Of a stretch of 33,197 nt of DNA, positions 1 to 6,190 are shown piece after piece; position 1 is the first letter of the stretch; each line of letters opens with the position of its first letter. This DNA is from Synergistaceae bacterium. Lineage in GTDB: Bacteria > Synergistota > Synergistia > Synergistales > Thermovirgaceae. The notes below the pieces were generated by a model. That model made no database searches. It saw only the letters and a program-made list of their open reading frames with translations, and was not told the origin of the DNA. The stretch is taken from assembly GCA_012729145.1 (NCBI GenBank), contig JAAYDT010000040.1, positions 1 through 33,197 of the forward strand, given 5' to 3'. The position numbers were made by a program, and so were the translations under genes.

Positions 1-108
1 AGCGAAGAGATCGCCAGCAGATTTCTGGAGGTCTGCAGAAGCTCAGGTTTCCCCCACTCGGCGATAATAGGAAGCTTTACCGAAGGGGAAGGCGGGATAT
101 CGTTCTGA
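1..108 (+). CDS. C-terminal 35 residues of a truncated gene, possibly SelD/PurM-like
   Basis: The frame starting at base 1 is open to a TGA at 106-108 and is followed directly by an intrinsic terminator, so it is the 3' end of a gene cut by the window. The visible tail has an amphipathic helix (EEIASRFLEVCRSSG) and then an A-I-I-G-S-F-x-E-G-E-G-G-I strand pattern. A final helix followed by an 'IG.v.eG.g.i.v' strand is how AIR-synthase superfamily proteins (SelD, PurM, HypE) commonly end. This is a weak match on 35 residues, so the identity is a guess; that it is a real coding end is more secure because of frame, stop and terminator. Confidence 0.45.
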   Translation, partial: SEEIASRFLEVCRSSGFPHSAIIGSFTEGEGGISF

Positions 109-123
109 CCGGCGTTGGATATA

Positions 124-153
124 GCGGCCCTCTTTTTCGGGGGCCGCTTTTTT
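124..153 (+). terminator. Rho-independent terminator
   Basis: A 7-bp GC stem, GCGGCCC (124-130) with GGGCCGC (141-147), is followed by a run of six T (148-153). It lies 16 bases after the stop of the truncated first gene and separates it from the ferritin-like gene. Confidence 0.9.
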
Positions 154-198
154 GTATCCATTATCCAGCCATTATGATGATTCGTTTTTTGGCTATTT

Positions 199-207
199 TG
201 ATAAAAT
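199..207 (+). promoter_or_regulatory. Candidate extended -10 promoter of the ferritin-like gene
   Basis: TGATAAAAT fits the extended -10 pattern TGnTAnAAT and lies in an AT-rich stretch about 37 bases before the ATG. No good -35 box is seen at 16-18 bases upstream. Several other genes of this window have the same type of element. Confidence 0.4.
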
Positions 208-244
208 AAAAATGACTTAAAAACATTTTTCGGAGGTGTGTTTG

Positions 245-754
245 ATGAACAAGGCGGAACGAGTAGTGGATTTCGCCATGAAAATGGAACTTGAGGCCAG
301 GGATTTCTACCTCGACTCCATGGAGAGAGTAAGCAGGGCTGACACCAGGAGCCTGCTGGCTACCCTGGCGGAGTGGGAGAAGGGGCACTACGATTTCCTG
401 AAACAACACAAGGACAGTCTCGAGGGAACGGGGAAATGGGGCGAAGTGGCTCCCCCTGCCGAGAGCCTGGAAGAAGCCGTGGAGATCGTAATGGAGAAAA
501 AAACCGGGACAGCGGTAGAACCGCCACTAGGTGAGACCTCGTCCGATTTCAGTGTTCTAAGGATGGCCATGGCTATCGAGACGGATTTCAGGAATTTTTA
601 CGGGAATGCTGCCCGGACCATGAACGACCCTGAGGGCCGCAAGATCCTCGAGATGCTCTCCGAGTGGGAGGGTGGGCACCAGGAGTACATAAATGAACAG
701 TACAGGGTTCTGCACCGGGAGTTCATGAACGAGATGGGCTTCGAGCCCTTCTAG
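245..754 (+). CDS. Ferritin-like diiron (rubrerythrin-type) domain protein
   Basis: The product is a 169-residue soluble all-helical protein of the ferritin-like superfamily. Two halves each carry a helix pair with the diiron ligand pattern: Glu in MELEARDFY (residues 14-22) then E45-x2-H48 in EWEKGH, and E112 in AIETDFRNFY then E142-x2-H145 in EWEGGH. This four-helix arrangement is that of the rubrerythrin family, which handles peroxide or iron, but no rubredoxin Cys4 domain is present, so the electron donor is not evident. The start is the ATG at 245 because GGAGGTG lies at 232-238 with a 6-base gap; the upstream in-frame GTG at 236 falls inside that ribosome binding site. Its stop shares the palindrome CTAG with the stop of the convergent deaminase gene. 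An oxidative-stress or iron role is inferred. Confidence 0.8.
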   Translation: MNKAERVVDFAMKMELEARDFYLDSMERVSRADTRSLLATLAEWEKGHYDFLKQHKDSLEGTGKWGEVAPPAESLEEAVEIVMEKKTGTAVEPPLGETSSDFSVLRMAMAIETDFRNFYGNAARTMNDPEGRKILEMLSEWEGGHQEYINEQYRVLHREFMNEMGFEPF

Positions 755-1305
755 CCTGCAGAGGCAAGGACCAGGTCGGAAAGGGCCTTGTAGCTCTTCT
801 TTATCTTTGAGATCCTTGCAGTGAAGGGTCCCCTTTCCTGAAGGTCAAGGAGCATGCTCCGGATCGGGACAAGTTCGAAAAAGGAGTTGCTCCTCGTGGG
901 TACTGTAGTTGAGAAGACCTCGGCCAGGATCCTCAGGTCGTCGCCCATCCTGAAGTCGTCCCGGGTCTCGTCGTAGCCGAAGAGGAAGTATATCCTCCGG
1001 AACCCCGACCAGGCCAGAGCGGACAGGCACATGGAACAGGGTTCGTGGGTTGCCAGGAAGAGCGTTTCGGCAGGATCAGGGTGGTTTGGCCCCATGAAAA
1101 AGTTGTGGATGGTCACCATTTCGCCGTGGAGGGTCGGGTCGATGCCCCTCCTGTTGGTACCGGCCACCACCAGGGAGAGGTCATCAGACTTCAGAACGGC
1201 ACCCCCGAAGATGTTGTGGCCTTCTCTTACGGCTTCTTTGGTCATGGGCAGAATGGTATCTTCAATGACCTCCAGGAACCTTTCCGCCATTTCGGAGTCG
1301 TTCAA
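751..1305 (-). CDS. Nucleoside/cytidine deaminase-family protein
   Basis: The 184-residue product has the zinc deaminase signature: H60-x-E62 (in LHGEMV) and P-C90-x2-C93 (in HEPCSMC), which supply the zinc ligands and the catalytic glutamate of the CMP/dCMP/guanine deaminase superfamily. It is cytosolic and longer at the C-terminus than tRNA adenosine deaminase (about 150 residues), and the HGE context resembles small-molecule nucleoside or base deaminases more than TadA. The substrate cannot be read from the sequence. The start is a TTG at 1305-1303, preceded by GGGGGTG with a 5-base gap; the nearby ATG is out of frame. It is transcribed towards the ferritin-like gene with a 4-base overlap of stop codons. 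Confidence 0.85.
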   Translation of the reverse strand: MNDSEMAERFLEVIEDTILPMTKEAVREGHNIFGGAVLKSDDLSLVVAGTNRRGIDPTLHGEMVTIHNFFMGPNHPDPAETLFLATHEPCSMCLSALAWSGFRRIYFLFGYDETRDDFRMGDDLRILAEVFSTTVPTRSNSFFELVPIRSMLLDLQERGPFTARISKIKKSYKALSDLVLASAG

Positions 1306-1374
1306 GCCATCACCCCCTCTGATAAGATATCAGAACCCGGTCCTTTGTGAAGCCTGAGGTTCATTTTAATGGTG

Positions 1375-1383
1375 TGGTAGAAT
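1375..1383 (+). promoter_or_regulatory. Candidate extended -10 promoter of the first HD-GYP gene
   Basis: TGGTAGAAT matches TGnTAnAAT and ends 40 bases before the GTG start at 1424. The base positions where a -35 box is expected (about 1355-1360, TGAGGT) match poorly. Confidence 0.4.
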
Positions 1384-1423
1384 AACGCAGAAAGAGGTAT
1401 ACAGGGTTTTGGAGGTGAAGAGA

Positions 1424-2437
1424 GTGAGCCAGGAGATGGAGGGCTTTTCCCGAATAGCCGGGAATCTGGCAAAGGTCCTTTTCGAAAGCAGGACCACCGG
1501 GGTCTGCATCCTGAGGGATGGCATGATCCTGGCAGCCAACCCTCTGGTGGGCGAGATGACGGAGAAGCCGGACGAGGAGATCAAGGGAAAACCCTGGCTT
1601 GAACTGGCCTCCAGGGAGGATCTGCCTTTTTTAGGGTCCGGTCGCAGACAGGGGACCTCCCGTGAGACCACGCCCTTCCATTTCAGGCTCTCCACTCCCC
1701 GGGGAGAGACCCGCTGGGTGGTCGGGACCCTGACGCCCCTTCCTTCCCCGGCAGGATCCGACGAGCTGCTCCTGCTGTCCGACGTATCAAGGTACGAAAG
1801 GATCCATGACGATGCCAGTGTCAGGGAGCAGGATACCTTGGCTATGACCGAGGGAACCCTCCGGGCCATAGAGAAGATTGTGGAGATGAAAGACCCTTTC
1901 ATTGCGGGCCACCAGAGAAGGGTGGCAAGGTTATCCTATGCCATATCAAGGCGCCTTGGCCTGTCAGAGTCTTCCTCCAGGGTCCTCAGGATGGCCGCCC
2001 TTGTCCATGATGTGGGAAAGGTCTCCATCCCGATCCAGGTCCTGGCGAAACCCATGCACCTATCCGAGGACGAGTACAGCATAGTCAGGATGCACCCACT
2101 TGTGGGTTACGAGATCCTCAAGGATATTGACCACCTGGCCTTTGCGGCGGAGATCATCCTTCAGCACCACGAGAGGGTCGACGGCTCCGGTTACCCGTCG
2201 GGACGACTGACTGGGGACAGGATGCTACCGGAGGCGAGGATAATCTCAGTGGCCGATGCCATGGAGGCCATGATCTCCAGGAGGCCCCACCGGCCGGCGC
2301 TGGGACTCGAGGAAGCCCTGGGGGAGATAGATAGGGGGCGCGGCCTGGAGTACGACCCGGACGTGGTCGATGCCTGCCTGGACCTCTTCAAGGAGCCGGG
2401 TTTCACCCTCGAGAGCAGGTCTGAAGGAGACTTCTGA
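1424..2437 (+). CDS. PAS domain / HD-GYP cyclic-di-GMP phosphodiesterase
   Basis: The 337-residue cytoplasmic protein has an N-terminal PAS-like sensor (about residues 15-120, with a predicted G-V-x-I-L-R-D-G-M-I-L-A-A-N-P core) and a full HD-GYP domain (about 150-330). Hallmarks are H195-D196 in LVHDVGK, HHE at about 248-250 and the D-G-S-G-Y-P loop at about 253-258, so all family metal and substrate motifs are intact. HD-GYP domains hydrolyse cyclic di-GMP to pGpG or GMP. The start chosen is the GTG at 1424, 6 bases after GGAGGTG (1411-1417); the upstream TTG at 1409 would overlap that site. It stands alone between the divergent deaminase gene and the convergent mgtC-like gene. Confidence 0.93.
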   Translation: MSQEMEGFSRIAGNLAKVLFESRTTGVCILRDGMILAANPLVGEMTEKPDEEIKGKPWLELASREDLPFLGSGRRQGTSRETTPFHFRLSTPRGETRWVVGTLTPLPSPAGSDELLLLSDVSRYERIHDDASVREQDTLAMTEGTLRAIEKIVEMKDPFIAGHQRRVARLSYAISRRLGLSESSSRVLRMAALVHDVGKVSIPIQVLAKPMHLSEDEYSIVRMHPLVGYEILKDIDHLAFAAEIILQHHERVDGSGYPSGRLTGDRMLPEARIISVADAMEAMISRRPHRPALGLEEALGEIDRGRGLEYDPDVVDACLDLFKEPGFTLESRSEGDF

Positions 2438-2451
2438 CCCTCCAAAGGCCG

Positions 2452-2955
2452 TTATTCATTGAGGTCGCTTTCGCGGGAGCGGGAAAGGGGCGTTCTTCTC
2501 TTCAGTACCTTCTTGTCGATATAACGGAGCCCGCGGTTGACGATCCATACAATGGCTACACACCCGACCGCCAAAAAGAACTGGTCGACGGCCACGGCAA
2601 TTCCGACACCGGCGGTGAAGAGGATCGAGGCCGCAGAGGTAAGGTAGATCACCTTTCGCCTCTCGGGGTGCTGCATGATCGTCCCGGCACCGATGAAGCT
2701 TATCCCTAGGGCGATGGCCTGGATCACACGGATGGGATCGCTCCTGACAAGGTCAGTGCCGCAGGTGACCTCCCCGAAATAGTTTATGATCACGCTCCCC
2801 AGGGCTGCAAAGAGGGTAGAGGCACCGGCGATAAGCATATGGGTCCTCATGCCCGCAGGCTTCCCTATCGTCTCCCTCTCAAGGCCTATCAGGCCTCCCA
2901 GGAGGATCGCGAGGGCGACCTTGCCCAGTATGATGATCTGGTTCTCGAGACCCAT
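2452..2955 (-). CDS. MgtC/SapB family membrane protein
   Basis: The 167-residue protein shows the MgtC N-terminal membrane signature: a helix with L-L-G-G-L-I-G-L-E-R-E (residues 18-28), then G-K-P-A-G-M-R-T-H-M-L-I and A-S-T-L-F-A-A-L-G. Further hydrophobic segments lie at about 77-98 and 104-145, giving four to five membrane helices. A basic, non-membrane tail (about 145-167) replaces the ACT-like soluble domain of longer MgtC proteins. MgtC proteins are linked to magnesium limitation, acid tolerance and inhibition of ATP synthase in pathogens; the role here is not known. The ATG at 2955 has AAGGAGGT 6 bases upstream. It starts only 33 bases from the divergent peptidase gene. Confidence 0.92.
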   Translation of the reverse strand: MGLENQIIILGKVALAILLGGLIGLERETIGKPAGMRTHMLIAGASTLFAALGSVIINYFGEVTCGTDLVRSDPIRVIQAIALGISFIGAGTIMQHPERRKVIYLTSAASILFTAGVGIAVAVDQFFLAVGCVAIVWIVNRGLRYIDKKVLKRRTPLSRSRESDLNE

Positions 2956-2988
2956 GGTTTTACCTCCTTGTAATGGAAGAGGTTGCTG

Positions 2989-4338
2989 ATGAACATATTA
3001 TCCCAAGAAGGACTCTTTCGTACCATTTCGGGAAAAAGATGGATCGTGGTCCTTATGGCGGCGTGGCTGCTCGTCAAGGTCTGCCCTGCCCTGGCCCTTG
3101 AGACGCCCGGGACGGCCCTTCGCTTTGTGGGCGGAGACTTCGGGACCCCCATGGTCGAAGGATCTGTAGCAAGGGAGATGGAGACCAGTTTCAGGGAGAG
3201 GTTCTTCTCGCCCTGGAACAGGGACCATCTTGAGGTCCAGCCGGAAGATTCCCTTTGGGCGTGGGAGCATTGGAAGGAGGTCGAACCCTGGGGAGAGAAC
3301 CTTAGACCCCACAGCAGAGAGTGGATGGACTTCCTCCTGGACAACTGCTCCATGGAGAGCTGGGGCTCGGTGAACAGGAGGGCCCTGGCCTGTGTCGATA
3401 CCGATCTCAGGACCCTGCCAACGGCGAGGCCCTTCTTCAGGGACCCCTCTCTGGCGGGTGAGGGTTTCCCCTTCGACTACCTCCAGAACTCCAGGGTCAA
3501 GGCCGGAGAGCCCCTCTTCGTGGGGCACTTCTCTGCCGACGGAGCCTGGGCCTTCGTAGAGACGGGCTATGCTTCGGGTTGGGTGGATACCAGGGATCTG
3601 GCCTTCGCTGATGAAGACCTGGTCAGGCAGTGGCAGGACATGCCCCTTGCCTTCATAACAGACGACGGTGTTACCATCAGTGACAACAGCGGAATCTACA
3701 GGTTCACCGCCAGGATCGGTACGGTCCTTCCGATCATCAGGAGCGGTAACGGAGGTCCGGTGACGGTGGCCGTACCTGTGAGGAATGAAAAGGGCGGAGC
3801 CGTACAGGTGGAGGCTTTTCTTTCAGCCGAGCAGGCTTCAGAGGGTCCCCTTGTTCTTTCGGAGTGGAATCTTGCGATGGTCATCGACAGGATCCTCGGC
3901 ACACCCTACGGCTGGGGGGATCTCGGGGGTAACCGGGATTGCTCGGGAAGCCTGAGGGACCTTTTCACCGCCTTTGGAGTCTGGCTCCCCCGGAACTCGG
4001 CGGCCCAGGCCAGGGCCTTCCCCTTCAGTTCCTTTGGAGAGGTCACGGGAGATCAGAAGGAGCAGAGGCTGGTCAGGGAGGGGGTACCCTTCGCGACGTT
4101 GCTCAGGGTGCCGGGGCACATAATGCTCTACCTTGGGACCTTCAGGGGGGTGCCCTTTGTCTTCCACTCCACCTGGGGTGTCAGGACATTCCGGAATGGA
4201 GAGGAGGGGCGCCACGTTATCGGTTCCGCGGTTATTACCACGCTCAGGCCCGGTATGGATGTGGAATGCTTCGACCCTTCCAGGGGGGATCTGGCAGACA
4301 GGCTCTCGGAGATGACCTTCCTGCTCCCCTGCCGCTAG
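2989..4338 (+). CDS. Secreted SH3b-NlpC/P60 cell-wall endopeptidase
   Basis: The 449-residue protein has a signal peptide (KRWIVVLMAAWLLVKV, likely cut after P-A-L-A near residue 37), a long N-terminal region typical of N_NLPC_P60 proteins, SH3b-like beta domains (about 150-290, with P-L-F-V-G-H-F-S-A-D-G-A-W-A-F-V) and a C-terminal NlpC/P60 domain. The expected catalytic residues are Cys318 (in GNRDCSGS, followed by L-P-R-N-S), His377 (in VPGHIMLYLG) and His393 (in VFHSTWG). The family cleaves peptide links in peptidoglycan, so a periplasmic wall-remodelling or recycling role is inferred. ATG 2989 is preceded by GGAAGAGG at 6 bases. The stop overlaps the stop of the convergent GGDEF gene by four bases (CTAG). 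Confidence 0.9.
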   Translation: MNILSQEGLFRTISGKRWIVVLMAAWLLVKVCPALALETPGTALRFVGGDFGTPMVEGSVAREMETSFRERFFSPWNRDHLEVQPEDSLWAWEHWKEVEPWGENLRPHSREWMDFLLDNCSMESWGSVNRRALACVDTDLRTLPTARPFFRDPSLAGEGFPFDYLQNSRVKAGEPLFVGHFSADGAWAFVETGYASGWVDTRDLAFADEDLVRQWQDMPLAFITDDGVTISDNSGIYRFTARIGTVLPIIRSGNGGPVTVAVPVRNEKGGAVQVEAFLSAEQASEGPLVLSEWNLAMVIDRILGTPYGWGDLGGNRDCSGSLRDLFTAFGVWLPRNSAAQARAFPFSSFGEVTGDQKEQRLVREGVPFATLLRVPGHIMLYLGTFRGVPFVFHSTWGVRTFRNGEEGRHVIGSAVITTLRPGMDVECFDPSRGDLADRLSEMTFLLPCR

Positions 4339-6050
4339 GTATCGACCCTTCCCGCTTTGTTCTCGTACATCCTGTTATCGGCTTTTTGAATTACCGTTGT
4401 CATCTTTTTCCCGTCGTCGGGAAAGAGGGCAAGTCCGAAGTCGGCCCTCAGGTCAAGGGGAATGCCGCTAACTCTGACATCCGACAGCCTTTTCGAGATC
4501 CTTTCTACCACCAACGAGGCCTCGTCGGAGCCTGTCTCCGGAAGCAAGGCCACGAATTCATCTCCGCCGAACCGTGCCACAAAATCCGATCCCCGCAGAC
4601 AATCCCTTATGCAGGCCGCCGAAGCCCTCATTGCATCGTCGCCCATCATGTGCCCATAAGTGTCGTTGATCTCCTTGAACCGGGTCATGTCCATCATCAG
4701 GACCGACATCCTTCCACCGTAGCGGAGAAGCCTGTTCTCCTCGCTGCAGAGCCTCTGGAACAGGGCGTGCCTGTTGGGGAGGCCCGTCAGTTGGTCTGTG
4801 AGAGCAAGGCATTCGACCTCACTGACCAGTTCAATTGATCTCCAGAGCGATGCCGGATGCCCGGCAAGGATATTGAACAGCTCCTCGTCCTGTGAGTCGA
4901 AGGGGGCGTACCCCTCGACGGATATGACTCCCAGAACCTGTTCTCCGTCGAGGATGGGGACGTCTATCTCGGAGAAGGTGCCGTCGAAGAAGGGGATATA
5001 TTCGGGGTCCTCCCAAACATTTGCTGTAACCACGTTCTTCCTGGAAACAGCGGCTCTGGTGCTCAGTCCAAGACCTGATCGCTGGAGCTCGATGGTGAGT
5101 CTCTCCATGGTGTCTGCATCGAGCGAACTGGAGGCCGCCAACCGAAGTCTGACATCCCGCTCTCTTTTGTCTGCGGTGTTCTCGAGGAAGGTGACGTTCG
5201 AAATATTCATCTCCTCCTTGAGCAGGCTGGCCGCCCGATCAAGGAGGGATTTTACGGTCTTCTCCCCCGATATCTCCTTTACGATATCGTGGAGGGTGCG
5301 GAGTCTGGATGTGCTTCTGGAGAGGTGGATACCGGTCTTCATCTTGCTTGTGGTGTCCTGGAAGGTTTCAATGGAGCCGCAGATCTCTCCTTCAGGGGTG
5401 TAGAGTGGCCCCGCCGAAAAGAAGAGCCACCTGCCTCCGTTAAGTGCGGGCAGGAAGAACTCTGCCTCCCAGCCGTCCTTCACGGTAGAGGAGGGGTGGC
5501 TGGATCTGCCGTATAGTCTTGCGAGATCCTCCGCCGATGCCTGGTCAACTATCATGTCGGCCAGCACAGGTCTCTCTTCGTTGTAGAAGGCCCTCCAGGG
5601 TGATCTGGTGCCCACCATCTCTTCGGCCGGGATGCCTGTCAGTTTCTCGCAGGCCCTGTTCCAGTGGATCACGGTATGGTCCCTGTCAATGACAAAGGCG
5701 GGTATCGCAAGGTCCCGTATTATCTGTGAGGCTTTTGAATGCTTCTCCAGGAGCTCATTTTTTTCCGAAATGAATTGCATCAGTCGGGGGACTGCCCACA
5801 AGGCGGACAGGAACAAAAAGACCGATATGGCCAGTCCAAGGGATTCGAAAACGGTTTCTTTTAAAGAGAGGGAGTTACCTGAAAGGATATGTATAAAGGT
5901 TATCAGACGACGCCACACCATCAGGATCATGACTCCCGCGATGAGAAAGACGCAGGGATGCCTTCGGGGGACCTTGAAAAGCCTGAGGGAAACTACGCTT
6001 GCGGCAACCTGAAAAGCAAGGGAGAGAAGGACTATCAGCTTTCCCCACAT
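4335..6050 (-). CDS. Membrane PAS-GAF-GGDEF diguanylate cyclase
   Basis: The 571-residue protein has three N-terminal membrane helices (about 5-23, 33-50, 70-90), a PAS domain (about 108-230, with the I-P-A-F-V-I-D-R-D and H-W-N-R-A-C-E-K-L-T-G-I core), a GAF domain (about 245-405) and a GGDEF domain (about 415-571). The catalytic motif is the exact GGDEF (about residue 493), preceded five residues earlier by R-G-S-D, the RxxD allosteric inhibition site. It should therefore make cyclic di-GMP from two GTP with product feedback. ATG 6050 has AAAGGAG 10 bases upstream. It is the only GGDEF protein here against three HD-GYP phosphodiesterases. Antisense transcription of the convergent peptidase gene may matter because no terminator separates the two. 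Confidence 0.94.
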   Translation of the reverse strand: MWGKLIVLLSLAFQVAASVVSLRLFKVPRRHPCVFLIAGVMILMVWRRLITFIHILSGNSLSLKETVFESLGLAISVFLFLSALWAVPRLMQFISEKNELLEKHSKASQIIRDLAIPAFVIDRDHTVIHWNRACEKLTGIPAEEMVGTRSPWRAFYNEERPVLADMIVDQASAEDLARLYGRSSHPSSTVKDGWEAEFFLPALNGGRWLFFSAGPLYTPEGEICGSIETFQDTTSKMKTGIHLSRSTSRLRTLHDIVKEISGEKTVKSLLDRAASLLKEEMNISNVTFLENTADKRERDVRLRLAASSSLDADTMERLTIELQRSGLGLSTRAAVSRKNVVTANVWEDPEYIPFFDGTFSEIDVPILDGEQVLGVISVEGYAPFDSQDEELFNILAGHPASLWRSIELVSEVECLALTDQLTGLPNRHALFQRLCSEENRLLRYGGRMSVLMMDMTRFKEINDTYGHMMGDDAMRASAACIRDCLRGSDFVARFGGDEFVALLPETGSDEASLVVERISKRLSDVRVSGIPLDLRADFGLALFPDDGKKMTTVIQKADNRMYENKAGRVDT

Positions 6051-6157
6051 TCCGGGACCGCTCCTTTGGGATCACAAGGTGTTAAAAGCTTAAAGCTTTT
6101 ATAAATGATAATCAATCTCATTTCATGAATGGCTCCTTTTTCAAGGATCTCCAGAGG

Positions 6158-6184
6158 AAAAGGGGCTCCCCGGCGGGGAGCCCC
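6158..6184 (-). terminator. Intrinsic terminator of the UPF0182 gene
   Basis: A 10-bp perfect stem GGGGCTCCCC (6162-6171) / GGGGAGCCCC (6175-6184) with a 3-base loop is followed on the minus strand by a short TTTT (6161-6158). It starts 7 bases after the stop of the UPF0182 gene. The U tract is short, but the stem is very stable. Confidence 0.75.
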
Positions 6185-6190
6185 AAATGA

